This document shows positions 53,082-62,754 of a stretch of 64,000 nt of DNA, piece after piece; within the stretch, counting starts at the first letter, position 1; each line of letters opens with the position of its first letter. This stretch comes from Paenibacillus tengchongensis. Its GTDB lineage: Bacteria > Bacillota > Bacilli > Paenibacillales > Paenibacillaceae. The notes under the pieces were generated by a model. The model was not told where the DNA came from and ran no database searches. It worked only from the letters and a program-made list of their open reading frames with translations. Both the position numbers and the translations under genes were made by a program. Where the stretch lies: the NCBI RefSeq assembly GCF_008973665.1, contig NZ_WACP01000001.1, positions 637,282 through 701,281 on the forward strand, given 5' to 3'.

Positions 53082-53185
53082 GTTGCTGCCTCCTTAGTTC
53101 ATTCTGCGTGCTTCCCATGTCATTAATATACACCGCTTAAATGAGAGAACGGGGTCGGCAACATTAGAATTTAATGAGAAAAAAC

Positions 53186-53770
53186 TCAGGAGTGATCATC
53201 CTCATGATCCTCCCAGGTTACGGACATGATGCTGCCGGAAATCGCATCCACCTGGACCACCGCTTCCCGGTCATCGGCTGTCTTGATCTCCACCAGGTAA
53301 AAGACGCCGGTGCCGTCGATTTCCGTATCCACATCATCGGCTTCACCCGGCACTGCCTGCAGCGCCAATTCTACGGCTTCCTCCTCCGACACAAGCCGCC
53401 CGGCGGTGGGTGAAGCGGTTGTGTCCGTACCCGGTGCCGATGGCTGCGGCGTAGGCTCTGCTGCCGGTACCGCTGTCGCAGTGGACTCCAGCAGCACAAT
53501 GGAAACAATCTCGCCGCTGGAACGGTCCAGCTTCAGCTCATAGCGTCCCTGAGCAGTCGTAAGCTCCGCCACATACTGGCCGGAATGCAGTGTCAGCGTC
53601 TCCACGCTGCCCGGATACGCCTGCAGCACCGCCGCTTCCGCCTGCTCTGGAGTCAGCCCCGGCGCAGCTTTCCCGGCGAATAACCGGTACCCGGCATAGG
53701 CCGCAATAAGAAGGACAGCCAGCATCAGGAGGGAAGCATACTTATTCTTGAAGCGCCGTGATTTCTTCAT
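53186..53770 (-). CDS. Membrane-anchored PepSY-domain protein
   Basis: A 194-residue protein with an N-terminal membrane anchor (12-30), one weak PepSY repeat (about 38-95), a Pro/Thr/Ala linker (about 97-125) and a second PepSY repeat (about 130-190). It begins two bases after the histidine kinase gene, so the three belong to one operon. It may modulate the signal perceived by the kinase, an inference from position. Confidence 0.85.
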   Translation of the reverse strand: MKKSRRFKNKYASLLMLAVLLIAAYAGYRLFAGKAAPGLTPEQAEAAVLQAYPGSVETLTLHSGQYVAELTTAQGRYELKLDRSSGEIVSIVLLESTATAVPAAEPTPQPSAPGTDTTASPTAGRLVSEEEAVELALQAVPGEADDVDTEIDGTGVFYLVEIKTADDREAVVQVDAISGSIMSVTWEDHEDDHS

Positions 53771-53772
53771 GC

Positions 53773-55137
53773 TTATTCCCCTCCTCTGTCTTCGGCGGGG
53801 ATCCGGATCATCGCCGACGTTCCGGCGCCTTCCACGCTTTCGATCGCCAGCTTGGCGCCAATCGCTGCGGCAATCTCTGCCGCGAGGGAGAGCCCCAGTC
53901 CGGCCCCGCCGCTCCGCCTTCCTCTGGCTTCATCCACTCTGTAGAAGCGGTCGAATATCTTGGGCAGCTCTGCGGCCGGAATGCCGATGCCGCGGTCGGT
54001 GACTACAATAAGACTCTCCCTGCCCGAGGCTTCTAGCGTTACGGTAATTGCCTCATCGCTGTATTTGCGGGCATTGTCCAGGAAGATGAACAGCAGCTGC
54101 CGCAGCTTCGCTTCATCGCTGTAGCCTTGGACCCGCCCTTTTGCCCGGACCGTGACCTCGCGGCCGTAGGCATCCCGGAACACCTTGGCCGAAGCGCGGG
54201 CCAGCTGCTCAAGGTCGATTTCCTGCATCGACAGATTCCAATGTTCATGCTGCTTAGCCAGCAGCAGCAATTGCTCGGTCAGCTCCTTCATCCGCACCGC
54301 TTCGGAATGGATCGCTTCAACCGATTCAGCGAATAATTCGGGATGGGTGAGCCCGCGTCGCTTGAGCAGGCTGGCATAGCTTTCAATGACCGTAAGCGGC
54401 GTGCGCAGCTCATGGGAGGCATCGGACACGAACTTCTCCTGCTTCTGATAATTGCTCTCCAGGAGCGCAATCATGTCATTGAACGTGCGTCCCATCTCGG
54501 CCAGCTCATCGTTTGACGAATCCTGCAGCTCAAGCCTTCTGAATTTACCGCTGCTGCGGATCTCCCGCATTGTGGCGGTCATTTGCGCGATCGGGCGCAC
54601 CATCAGCCCCGATAACACCCGGCTGGAGAGCAGGAGCGGAATCAGTGCCAGAGCGGCAGTCCCCGCCAGCACCACCCGCAGTACCCGGAGCGTACCCATG
54701 ATACTCTCCAGGCTCTTGGTCATCTGGACGTTCATGACGCTTCCGTCCACCCAGATGACCGGAACGGACACGAATGCGTAAGATCGGCCCTCGACTTTGA
54801 TAATCTTACTCTGTTTGTCAGCATGGTATACCGGTTCCAGCCGGCTGATCTCCTGCCCGGAAGCCGAGGTCACCGGCGCCGGCCCGCTTCCGCCTTCGCC
54901 CAGCAGGCGGAGCATGCCCTCCACCGGCACATAGGCCCGCAGCAGCTCCGGCGCGGCGACTTCACCGCCGGCGCGGCGCAGGTCCGCGGCGATCTTGACC
55001 GTCTCGGCCTCTGCCTGCTCCAGCTGGCTGCCGGTCAGCTGGCGGCTGAACATGAAGTAAACGAACAGATGGATCAGGACCAGCAGCACGGCGAACAGCA
55101 CGCTGGAGTAGAGATAGATTTTGGTCCGCAGCCTCAT
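53773..55137 (-). CDS. Sensor histidine kinase (HAMP/HisKA type)
   Basis: A 454-residue kinase with two membrane segments (about 7-30 and 155-178) around an extracellular domain of about 120 residues, then HAMP (about 178-232), HisKA with H242 (SDASHELRTPLTV) and an ATPase domain with DRGIGIP and GAGLGLSLAAEIA. It overlaps the response regulator gene by four bases. Resemblance is closest to kinases of the ArlS/CssS/YkoH group; the stimulus is unknown, but the cell envelope is likely given the PepSY neighbours. Confidence 0.93.
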   Translation of the reverse strand: MRLRTKIYLYSSVLFAVLLVLIHLFVYFMFSRQLTGSQLEQAEAETVKIAADLRRAGGEVAAPELLRAYVPVEGMLRLLGEGGSGPAPVTSASGQEISRLEPVYHADKQSKIIKVEGRSYAFVSVPVIWVDGSVMNVQMTKSLESIMGTLRVLRVVLAGTAALALIPLLLSSRVLSGLMVRPIAQMTATMREIRSSGKFRRLELQDSSNDELAEMGRTFNDMIALLESNYQKQEKFVSDASHELRTPLTVIESYASLLKRRGLTHPELFAESVEAIHSEAVRMKELTEQLLLLAKQHEHWNLSMQEIDLEQLARASAKVFRDAYGREVTVRAKGRVQGYSDEAKLRQLLFIFLDNARKYSDEAITVTLEASGRESLIVVTDRGIGIPAAELPKIFDRFYRVDEARGRRSGGAGLGLSLAAEIAAAIGAKLAIESVEGAGTSAMIRIPAEDRGGE

Positions 55138-55826
55138 GGCGTGTCCTTCAGGACATAACCGACGCCCCGGACGGTATGGATCAGCTCAGGCTGGCCCGCA
55201 GGCGCAATTTTTTTGCGGACATAACGGATATATACATCTACCACATTGGTATCGCCGTAATAATCGTAGCCCCAGACCGCCGTCATGATCTGCTCCCGGT
55301 TCAGCACCTGGCGTTTGTTCTTCAGCAGAAAGACCAGCAGATCGAACTCCCTGGGCGTCAGCTCCACTGCCGTACCGGCACGGAGCACCTCCCGCGTGGC
55401 TTCATTCAGCTCCAGATCCTCCGCCTTCAGCCAGCTGCCGGTCTCCTTGGCGCTCCGGTGGGAAGCCAGCCGCAGCGCCGCACGGATACGGGCCAGCAGC
55501 TCCTCAATCTGAAACGGCTTCGTAATATAGTCATTGGCGCCCAGGTCAAGGCCGGATACTTTGTCCTCCACCGAGCCCTTGGCGGTCAGCATCAGCACAG
55601 GCGTATGGGCATCATTCGCCCGGATACGCCGCAGCAGTTCAATGCCGCTGAATACGGGAAGCATCACATCCAGCAGAAGAAGATCGGGCTGTTCACTCTG
55701 GTACCGCTCCAGACCCTCATGGCCGCTGCCTGCGGTAATTACGCGGTATCCTTCGCATTCCAGTTCGATCTGCAGCAGGCGGGCGATTCTCTCTTCGTCC
55801 TCTACGACCAGAATGGATTCCGTCAT
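55134..55826 (-). CDS. OmpR-family response regulator
   Basis: A 230-residue regulator, receiver domain 1-120 with D53 (LLLLDVMLPVFSG), and a winged helix at about 130-228 ending HTVRGVGYVLKD. AAAGGAGC lies upstream of the ATG. It is the first gene of a four-gene unit with its kinase and two PepSY proteins. Confidence 0.94.
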   Translation of the reverse strand: MTESILVVEDEERIARLLQIELECEGYRVITAGSGHEGLERYQSEQPDLLLLDVMLPVFSGIELLRRIRANDAHTPVLMLTAKGSVEDKVSGLDLGANDYITKPFQIEELLARIRAALRLASHRSAKETGSWLKAEDLELNEATREVLRAGTAVELTPREFDLLVFLLKNKRQVLNREQIMTAVWGYDYYGDTNVVDVYIRYVRKKIAPAGQPELIHTVRGVGYVLKDTP

Positions 55827-55984
55827 TGGCGTTGCTCCTTTCCTCGCACGAAGTGCGGTTGCCGCAATAAGCTGCCTCCATTGTAGGCTATAACATGGCG
55901 CCGGTTCAAATCAAATAGCCCCACAAAGTGGAGCCCTGCCTTGAAGCTGATTCAAACGGTTTGCAGGCCCCCGGAAACTTATCA

Positions 55985-56026
55985 ATAAAAAGGGTGCTCC
56001 GGCAGCCTTTCGGCCCGGAACACCCG
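55985..56026 (-). terminator. Terminator of the rbsK-aroD unit
   Basis: GGGTG-TCCGG pairs with CCGGA-CACCC, followed on the minus strand by TTTTTATTG. Confidence 0.85.
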
Positions 56027-56069
56027 CTCTATTGATGTTGAAGCTGCCCGGTTACCCTTGCAGCTTCTC

Positions 56070-56834
56070 TTATTGGCTGCGGTGCAGCAGCTCCAGCGTC
56101 CGCCGTAGCTCGGAGACGGCCACCTGGCCCGGCGCGGAGGGCCTGCCGGCGGCGCCGAAGGTCACGGCCGAGCCGAAGATCTCGCCGGCCAGCCGGCTGA
56201 TTACTCCGGCGCCGGCCATGGAAATCGTGATGATCGGGCGGTCCGCATACCGCTCCCGCATCTCGTTCGTCGCGGCCAGCAGGGTCAGCACATCCTCTGG
56301 CCGCTTGGGCATCACGGCGATCTTCGGCAGATCGCCGCCAAGCTCCTGCGCCCTGCGCAGCCGGGCGACAATTTCCTCCTGTGCCGGCGTTCCGGCAAAA
56401 TCGTGGTTGGAGAGAATCACGAGCAGCCCGCGGGCATGGGCGGCGTCAACGGCCGTTCTGACCAGCGCTTCCTCGTTGAACAGCTCCACATCGACGATGT
56501 CGGCCAGCCCACTCTCAATGACCGCCAGATTCAGCGCCAGGTAGTCTTCCGCGGCAATCGGCTGCTCCCCGCCCTCCCGCGCGCTGCGGAAGGTAAAGAT
56601 CAGCGGCATATCCGGCAGAATGCCGCGGATAAGGCTAAGCGCCTCCTTAACCGCCGCCGGATTTCCGGATTCGGCATAGAAGTCCGCCCGCCATTCCGCC
56701 AGATCCGGGGCGATATTCGCCAGCTCAAGAGCCTCCCGTTCCAGCTCGTCCAAGGTTGCCCCGAGCAGCGAAACGCATATTTTTGGCATCCCCTCACCCA
56801 GGGTTACTTGTTTGACCTTAACTATACCGCTCAC
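56070..56834 (-). CDS. aroD: Type I 3-dehydroquinate dehydratase
   Basis: The shikimate-pathway enzyme converting 3-dehydroquinate to 3-dehydroshikimate, 254 residues. The Schiff-base lysine is K171 (DLPKIAVMPK), the general base H144 (LSNHDFAGTP), and the substrate-binding EWRAD is at about 47-51. The start GTG at 56834 follows AAGGAG by eight bases; a GTG three codons earlier overlaps that site. It lies 35 bases after rbsK and shares its terminator, an unusual pairing since the two pathways are unrelated. Confidence 0.94.
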   Translation of the reverse strand: MSGIVKVKQVTLGEGMPKICVSLLGATLDELEREALELANIAPDLAEWRADFYAESGNPAAVKEALSLIRGILPDMPLIFTFRSAREGGEQPIAAEDYLALNLAVIESGLADIVDVELFNEEALVRTAVDAAHARGLLVILSNHDFAGTPAQEEIVARLRRAQELGGDLPKIAVMPKRPEDVLTLLAATNEMRERYADRPIITISMAGAGVISRLAGEIFGSAVTFGAAGRPSAPGQVAVSELRRTLELLHRSQ

Positions 56835-56869
56835 TTCTCCCACTCCTTGTGCAAGTTCAGTTACCTGCG

Positions 56870-57796
56870 CTACTGTGCCGCTTCCGTCTCTTCCAGGAAA
56901 CGCTCGACCTCAGCGAGACGCGGCAGCGAGGGGATGGCCCCCCGCTTGCCGACGGCAAGCGCCCCTACGGCGTTTCCGAAGCGTACGGCTTCTTCCAGAC
57001 TGGAGCCAGCCGCTAATTTACTGGCCATTGCCCCATTGAACGAATCCCCGGCAGCTACCGTATCCACAGCCTGCACGGGGAAGCCTGGCACATGCCGGCT
57101 TCCTGCGGCATCCACGATCAGCGCTCCTTTGGAGCCCAGTGTAATAATGACGTGCTGTACGCCTTTGGCGAGCAATGCCTGTCCCGCCGCTTCAGCGGAG
57201 TCCATGCTGTCCACCGCGATGCCGCTGAGGATGCCTGCCTCCGTCTCATTCGGCGTCAGGTAAGTCACAGCGGCCAGCATCCCGCTGCTCAGCTCCTGTG
57301 CCGGAGCAGGGTTAAGGATCACCGGTACACCATGCCGGTGCGCGATGGCTGCAGCGGCCTCGCACATGCCCAGATCGGTCTCCAGCTGCAGCACAATCAT
57401 TTCGGCCTCGCGGATGACCTCTTCCAGCCGCTCCATATCTTTAGCCTGTAATTCCGTATTGGCTCCCGGAACTACAATAATCCGGTTCTCACCGTCACCG
57501 TCTACGATGATCGAAGCCACGCCCGTTGCCCGCGCAGCGCTCTTGGCAATATGGCGCGTATCAATGCCTTCCTGGCACATAATCTCCAGCAGCTCCGCTC
57601 CGAAGCTGTCCCGGCCCACACTGCCGATCATCGCCACCTTGGCGCCGAGCCGCGCCGCGGCTACCGCCTGGTTAGCGCCTTTTCCGCCCGGGGACAGTGC
57701 AAATTCTTGACCGATGAGTGTCTCTCCGGCTTCGGGAATCCGGCCTGTCCGCACCACCATATCCATATTCAAGCTGCCGATTACCACTATGCTCAA
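56870..57796 (-). CDS. rbsK: Ribokinase (PfkB family)
   Basis: A 308-residue PfkB-family sugar kinase. The N-terminal GSLNMDMV and PGGKGANQAVAAARLG (about 36-51) are ribokinase-typical, and the catalytic Asp is in DTVAAGDSFNGA at about 250. It phosphorylates ribose or a related sugar with ATP. The start is TTG at 57796; GTG at 57787 with GAGG ten bases upstream is an alternative. No ribose transporter is adjacent. Confidence 0.92.
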   Translation of the reverse strand: MSIVVIGSLNMDMVVRTGRIPEAGETLIGQEFALSPGGKGANQAVAAARLGAKVAMIGSVGRDSFGAELLEIMCQEGIDTRHIAKSAARATGVASIIVDGDGENRIIVVPGANTELQAKDMERLEEVIREAEMIVLQLETDLGMCEAAAAIAHRHGVPVILNPAPAQELSSGMLAAVTYLTPNETEAGILSGIAVDSMDSAEAAGQALLAKGVQHVIITLGSKGALIVDAAGSRHVPGFPVQAVDTVAAGDSFNGAMASKLAAGSSLEEAVRFGNAVGALAVGKRGAIPSLPRLAEVERFLEETEAAQ

Positions 57797-58160
57797 ACCT
57801 CACACCACCGTCTTCATTTGGATTCTCTTTCGCCCAGTTGCTTGGCTCACCTCTTTATCTTATGGCCTGGCAACCTTTTTATCAAACCTTTCCGCTTCCT
57901 TATCTCCGCGTTTGTGTTCATGCACCTGTTAGCGGAATTTTCGGGCGCTGCTCTGTGCTCAGAACCCGTATCCGCACTCCAGAAAAAATAATTTGCTATT
58001 GCAAAATCTTCGTTGTACTTTTTAGTCAAAAGTGTGCTAGAATAAGTGTGCAATCGTTTTCAGGGACGTTTTCGCCATTTTGAGCAAACGTTTGCACCTT
58101 AGAATGAGCCTACAAGTTCGACTGCTTTATCTAATTTATTTTATTTAGGAGGCTTATCAC
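57797..58160. other. Divergent promoter region between rbsK and the phosphorylase gene (364 bp)
   Basis: It must hold both promoters. Besides the two operators only a TTGTAC/TAGAAT pair with 19-base spacing was noticed for the rightward gene. Nothing coding is seen. Confidence 0.6.
58049..58098 (+). promoter_or_regulatory. Two CcpA/LacI-type operators upstream of the phosphorylase gene
   Basis: TGCAATCGTTTTCA (58049-58062) fits the cre consensus TGNAANCGNTNWCA. A perfect palindrome GCAAACGTTTGC (58085-58096) fits a cre or other LacI-family site. A possible TAGAAT -10 at about 58038 lies just upstream, so the operators would sit at or after the start of transcription and repress. Confidence 0.7.
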
Positions 58161-59777
58161 GTGAACCAGAACAAATTACCGTCAGTAGCTTATTTCAGCA
58201 TGGAGTACGGACTTCATTCCGACTTCAAAATGTATGCCGGCGGCCTGGGCATCCTGGCCGGTGACTACATTAAAGGCGCGAAGGACATCAATGCCCCGAT
58301 CATTCCGATCGGCCTGAAATGGAAGCAGGGCTACACCGACCAGAAGATTGATGCGAACGGTAAACCCTATGATTCTTACCACAACTATGTATATGATTTC
58401 CTTGAAGATACCGGCGTGAAAGTTACCGTTAAGGTCCGCAAGACCGATGTCGTGTGTAAGGTATGGAAGACCGACAAATTCGGCAATAACCCGCTTTACC
58501 TGCTGGATACGGATATCCCTGAGAACAGCGACGCCTGGATTACCGGCCAACTGTACGGCTGGTTCGGCGAAGAGCGGATTGCCCAGGAAATCGTCCTCGG
58601 CATTGGCGGCGTCAAAGCGATGCGCGCCCTGCAGATTCCAATTGATGTCTACCACTTCAATGAGGGACATGCTGCATTGGCCGCCGTTGAGCTGATCCGC
58701 GAGAAAATGTCCGGCGGCAGCACCTTTGAAGAAGCCTGGAAGGCTACCCGTGAAGAGGTTGTATTCACGACCCACACCCCGATTAAAGAAGGTAATGAAA
58801 CCCATCCGCTGGACCGTCTGGAATACATGGGCGCCTTCAATGGCCTGACCCGCGATCAAATGGAACGTATCGGCGGCGAGCCGTTCAATATGACGGTAGC
58901 CGGTCTGCGCCTCTCCCGCATCTCCAACGGCGTAGCGGCACTGCATGCCGATACCGCCAACAAAATGTGGAAAGAAGTGGCCGGCCGCTCGGAGATCATC
59001 GGAATCACCAACGCCATTCATACGCCTACTTGGGTGGATGAGCGGATTACGCGCGCCTATGAAGAAGGCGGCGATCTCTGGGCGACACATCAGGAAATCA
59101 AGAACGAACTGATCGGCTTTATCGAAGAACGCTCCGGAATTGCCCTGAATTCCGATAATCTGCTGATCGGCTTCTCCCGCCGGGCGGCTCCTTACAAGCG
59201 CAGCGACCTCATCTTCTCCCAGCCGGAGATCATTGAGCCCTACCTGGAGAGCGGCAAGATTCAGATTGTCTTCTCCGGCAAAGCCCACCCGCTGGACGAT
59301 ACAGGCAAGAAGATTGTCAGCAATCTCGTAGCGATGATGAAGAAATATCCGAAGGCTGTAGTATTCCTGGAGAACTACGACATGACAATCGGTGCCCAGT
59401 TGACCCGCGGTTCGGATATCTGGCTCAACAATCCGCGCAGACCGCTGGAAGCAAGCGGCACCTCCGGTATGAAGGCCGCCATGAACGGCGTACTGAACTG
59501 CTCCATCCTCGACGGCTGGTGGCCGGAAGCCTGCATCGACGGTGAGAACGGCTGGCAGATCGGCGATGGCTTTGAAACAACGGATTTTGCCGTCCTCGAC
59601 AAGCATGACAGCGACGCACTGTATGATACCCTGCTGAACCGCGTACTGCCAACTTATTATGAGAACCGTGACAAATGGGTGCAGATGATGCATAAGAGCA
59701 TCGAGACAACCCGTGAGGAGTTCGCGAGCAAACGTATGCTGGAAGAGTACTACAACAAAATGTATATCAAAAACTAA
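58161..59777 (+). CDS. Alpha-glucan phosphorylase, short form (GT35)
   Basis: A 538-residue pyridoxal-phosphate enzyme of the short alpha-glucan phosphorylase group, releasing glucose-1-phosphate from glycogen or maltodextrin. It starts SVAYFSMEYGLHSDFKMYAGG. The PLP lysine is K438 (SGTSGMKAAMNG), and YHFNEGHAAL at about 168-177 is conserved in the group. The enzyme lacks the N-terminal extension of the long (about 800-residue) phosphorylases. The GTG start follows AGGAGG by eight bases. It stands alone without other glycogen genes, so it may serve maltodextrin rather than storage glycogen. Confidence 0.93.
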   Translation: MNQNKLPSVAYFSMEYGLHSDFKMYAGGLGILAGDYIKGAKDINAPIIPIGLKWKQGYTDQKIDANGKPYDSYHNYVYDFLEDTGVKVTVKVRKTDVVCKVWKTDKFGNNPLYLLDTDIPENSDAWITGQLYGWFGEERIAQEIVLGIGGVKAMRALQIPIDVYHFNEGHAALAAVELIREKMSGGSTFEEAWKATREEVVFTTHTPIKEGNETHPLDRLEYMGAFNGLTRDQMERIGGEPFNMTVAGLRLSRISNGVAALHADTANKMWKEVAGRSEIIGITNAIHTPTWVDERITRAYEEGGDLWATHQEIKNELIGFIEERSGIALNSDNLLIGFSRRAAPYKRSDLIFSQPEIIEPYLESGKIQIVFSGKAHPLDDTGKKIVSNLVAMMKKYPKAVVFLENYDMTIGAQLTRGSDIWLNNPRRPLEASGTSGMKAAMNGVLNCSILDGWWPEACIDGENGWQIGDGFETTDFAVLDKHDSDALYDTLLNRVLPTYYENRDKWVQMMHKSIETTREEFASKRMLEEYYNKMYIKN

Positions 59778-59809
59778 CGGCCGCCTTCACCCAGGCACTG
59801 TGCATCCGC

Positions 59810-59845
59810 ACTCCCGTCCAAGCAGGACGGGAGTATTTATTTTCT
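59810..59845 (+). terminator. Terminator of the phosphorylase gene
   Basis: A ten-base perfect stem (ACTCCCGTCC with GGACGGGAGT, loop AAGCA) followed by ATTTATTTTC. Confidence 0.9.
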
Positions 59846-59912
59846 TCAGCTTTTTGATGCCGTAAACATTGGCCCCTCTTAGTCCCCCGTCCTATCCTCC
59901 ATATTTTACAAT

Positions 59913-59982
59913 CTAAAATAATTATAAAAAAGAATTGATTTTTAAATAATTTACGTTATTATAATACTTATACTAATTCTAA
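59913..59982 (+). promoter_or_regulatory. Catalase promoter with two PerR-like boxes
   Basis: CTAAAATAATTATAA (59913-59927) and TTATACTAATTCTAA (59968-59982) each match the PerR box TTANAATNATTNTAA at all but one specified position. The -10 TATAAT is at 59960-59965 and a TTGATT at 59935-59940 is a candidate -35 (19-base spacing). One box is upstream of the -35 and one directly downstream of the -10. Confidence 0.8.
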
Positions 59983-60013
59983 ATTCAAATCCTATTACGA
60001 GGTGAATGTATTC

Positions 60014-61468
60014 ATGAGTCAACACAACAAACTTACAACAAGCTGGGGCGCACCTGTAGGCGACAACCAAAACTCAATGACTGCCGGTTACCGTGGTCCT
60101 ACTTTGCTGCAGGATGTTCATCTGCTGGAGAAGCTGGCGCATTTCAACCGGGAGCGTGTGCCTGAGCGCGTCGTGCACGCCAAGGGAGCAGGAGCTCATG
60201 GATATTTTGAAGTCACCCGTGATGTTTCCCAATATACCAAAGCAGCCTTCTTGTCCGAAGTGGGCAAACGCACGCCGATGTTCATCCGTTTCTCGACCGT
60301 AGCCGGAGAGCTCGGCTCTTCGGATACCGTACGCGACCCGCGGGGCTTCGCCGTGAAATTCTACACCGAGGAAGGCAACTATGATCTGGTCGGCAACAAT
60401 ACACCGGTCTTCTTCATCCGGGACGCCATCAAATTTCCTGATTTCATTCACACCCAGAAGCGTCATCCGCAGACTCATCTGAAGAATCCGAACGCCGTAT
60501 GGGATTTCTGGTCCCTCTCTCCCGAGTCGCTGCACCAGGTTACCATCCTGATGTCCGACCGTGGTATTCCGGCGACTTACCGTCATATGCACGGCTTCGG
60601 CAGCCATACCTTCAAATGGGTGAATGCCGAAGGCCAGGCCGTTTGGGTCAAGTACCATTTCAAGACAGAGCAAGGCATCCAGAATCTCGATGTCGATCTC
60701 GCGCTGCAAATGGCCGGTGAGAACCCGGATTACCACACCGAGGATTTGTTCAACGCCATCGACAAGGGTGATTTCCCGGCTTGGAGACTGTACGTGCAGA
60801 TCATGCCGGAAGCCGATGCGAACACTTACCGTTATGATCCGTTTGATGTGACCAAGGTATGGTCGCAGAAGGATTACCCGCTGATTGAGGTGGGCCGTAT
60901 GGTGCTGGACCGCAATCCGGAGAATTATTTTGCCGAAGTCGAGCAGGCTACCTTCTCCCCGGGCTCCTTCGTTCCAGGCATTGAAGCTTCTCCCGATAAA
61001 ATGCTGCAGGGCCGCCTGTTCGCCTATGCCGACGCCCACCGTTACCGTGTCGGCGCGAACCATAACCAGCTGCCGATCAACCGCCCGCAAGCGGAAGTGA
61101 ACAACCATCAGCGCGACGGCGCCATGGCTTACGGCAACAACGGAGGCGCGTCGATGTATTACGAGCCTAACAGCTTCGGCGGGGCAACCGAATCTCCTGA
61201 ACACCGCACCACACCGTTCGCTGTATCCGGTCTAGCCGAAAGCGTGCCTTACGACCATAATGACCACTACTCGCAAGCCGGAGATCTCTACCGCCTGATG
61301 TCCGAAGAAGAGCGGGCCCGTCTGGTCCGCAACATCGTAGCTTCCATGACTCCTGTCGAGAAGGACGAAATCAAGCTCCGTCAAATCGGCCACTTCTTCA
61401 AGGCTGATCCGGACTATGGCCGGCGGGTTGCCGAAGGCCTGGGATTGCCGGTGCCCCAGGAAGTATAA
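60014..61468 (+). CDS. katA: Heme catalase
   Basis: A monofunctional clade-3-like catalase of 484 residues, degrading hydrogen peroxide. The catalytic His is H55 ([12 protein letters not shown]), the distal Asn is in GNNTPVFF (about 128-129), and the heme-ligating Tyr is Y338 ([13 protein letters not shown]). The ATG at 60014 follows CGAGGTGA by about eight bases; the GTG at 60002 lies within that site. It is monocistronic, with PerR-like boxes at its promoter and a perfect terminator. Confidence 0.96.
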   Translation: MSQHNKLTTSWGAPVGDNQNSMTAGYRGPTLLQDVHLLEKLAHFNRERVPERVVHAKGAGAHGYFEVTRDVSQYTKAAFLSEVGKRTPMFIRFSTVAGELGSSDTVRDPRGFAVKFYTEEGNYDLVGNNTPVFFIRDAIKFPDFIHTQKRHPQTHLKNPNAVWDFWSLSPESLHQVTILMSDRGIPATYRHMHGFGSHTFKWVNAEGQAVWVKYHFKTEQGIQNLDVDLALQMAGENPDYHTEDLFNAIDKGDFPAWRLYVQIMPEADANTYRYDPFDVTKVWSQKDYPLIEVGRMVLDRNPENYFAEVEQATFSPGSFVPGIEASPDKMLQGRLFAYADAHRYRVGANHNQLPINRPQAEVNNHQRDGAMAYGNNGGASMYYEPNSFGGATESPEHRTTPFAVSGLAESVPYDHNDHYSQAGDLYRLMSEEERARLVRNIVASMTPVEKDEIKLRQIGHFFKADPDYGRRVAEGLGLPVPQEV

Positions 61469-61482
61469 ACATCTGTGCAGTC

Positions 61483-61515
61483 AAAAAGCTCCGAATGTAT
61501 ATTCGGAGCTTTTTT
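61483..61515 (+). terminator. Terminator of katA
   Basis: A perfect stem AAAAGCTCCGAAT with ATTCGGAGCTTTT (loop GTAT), followed by TT. Confidence 0.93.
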
Positions 61516-61549
61516 GCATTTAATTATGTATGTATTGGATGAATCCCGT

Positions 61550-62509
61550 TTACGCCAGCTCCCGGTAGATACCGGCCCATTTCTCCAATTGAGCCTTTAA
61601 TTCTGCTCTGGCCGACGCCGGTTCCAGGATCTCTGCGTCAGGGCCGTACTGCATCAGCCATTTAGTAAACTCCTTGCTGTTATTGACCGTCACCTCGAAC
61701 AACAGGCTGCCGTCCGGCTCATCGGTCATCCGCGGATGCACGAACAGCTCTTCCTCCTTAATATAGCGCGCCACCTCGGGCTGGAAGCGGACCTTGAATC
61801 TGGTGTTTTTGCGGCCGCGATCAATCGACCATGTATTTTTAAGATAAGCTTTGATATTGAAATTACCCTTAGTAAACGTCGTATCGAGCACTTCCACCTG
61901 CTGAAACCGGCTCATCCGGAACGTACGGATATCCTGCTGCAAATGACAATACGCGAGTAAATAAAAGCGCTGGTCCCGCGGGATCAGATAATAGGGATCA
62001 ATCTCCCGCTGTGTAGTCGCATTGCGTGACTGCGAGTGATACACGGTCCGGAGGCTCCGCTGTTCCAGAATCGCTGCGATAATCGGCTGCAGAAAATTAC
62101 GGCTTTCCTTACGGTACGCCGGTTTACCCATCTGTATAATATCAGCGATGTTCTCCAGAATTCCGTCCGGCCTGGACCTTTCGATCAGATGCTTTCCCAT
62201 AACTTTATCATAGGCGGTATGAAACCCCTGAGGGATTTTATCCTGATTCAGAATGGAGGGCAGCAGGGAAAAAGCCAGGGCCTCCTGTTCCGAGAAATCC
62301 AGCGGATACATAAAGAATTTACCCAGAAACCGGTATCCTGTGCCTCTCCCCTGGTTCATCACCGGCGCAAAGCGGCTGATCATCTCCAGATCCCGGTAGA
62401 TCGTCCTGACACTCACCTCACAGCGGAAAGCCAGCTCCGGGGCAGTAATTCCGGGTGTGGACTGCACCGCATGAATAATGTTAAGAATCCGAATTACTTT
62501 GTCTGTCAT
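61550..62509 (-). CDS. WYL-domain transcriptional regulator
   Basis: A 319-residue regulator with an N-terminal HTH (about 1-60; ITAPELAFRCEVSVRTIYRD), a middle linker and a WYL domain (about 140-220; YYLIPRDQRFYLLAYCHLQ) plus a C-terminal extension. WYL domains bind nucleotides or single-stranded nucleic acid; members regulate DNA damage or phage defence in some cases, but most are of unknown function. The gene ends about 35 bases from the catalase terminator. Confidence 0.9.
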   Translation of the reverse strand: MTDKVIRILNIIHAVQSTPGITAPELAFRCEVSVRTIYRDLEMISRFAPVMNQGRGTGYRFLGKFFMYPLDFSEQEALAFSLLPSILNQDKIPQGFHTAYDKVMGKHLIERSRPDGILENIADIIQMGKPAYRKESRNFLQPIIAAILEQRSLRTVYHSQSRNATTQREIDPYYLIPRDQRFYLLAYCHLQQDIRTFRMSRFQQVEVLDTTFTKGNFNIKAYLKNTWSIDRGRKNTRFKVRFQPEVARYIKEEELFVHPRMTDEPDGSLLFEVTVNNSKEFTKWLMQYGPDAEILEPASARAELKAQLEKWAGIYRELA

Positions 62510-62639
62510 TCTGTTTGCTCCTTAATACTGATCATGATGTATATTCCGTTTACAGCTTCAATCATATCAGCATCAAAAGCCGGCTGGCTGTGTCCCTTCC
62601 TTGAACAGAACAGGCTGGAACTCTTCCAAATAACGCAGC

Positions 62640-62667
62640 AAAAAACCCTTGTCATAGTGACAAGGGC
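62640..62667 (-). terminator. Terminator of the tRNA cluster
   Basis: CCCTTGTC pairs with GACAAGGG around a five-base loop, followed on the minus strand by TTTTTT. It lies eight bases past the last tRNA. Confidence 0.9.
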
Positions 62668-62674
62668 TCTGTGA

Positions 62675-62745
62675 AGCGGGTGATGGGAATCGAACCCACG
62701 CTATCAGCTTGGAAGGCTGAAGTTCTACCATTGAACTACACCCGC
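62675..62745 (-). tRNA. tRNA-Gly (TCC)
   Basis: A cloverleaf of 71 bases, acceptor GCGGGTG with CACCCGC; anticodon loop CTTCCAA gives TCC. CCA is not encoded. Confidence 0.95.
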
Positions 62746-62754
62746 AAACAAGTA

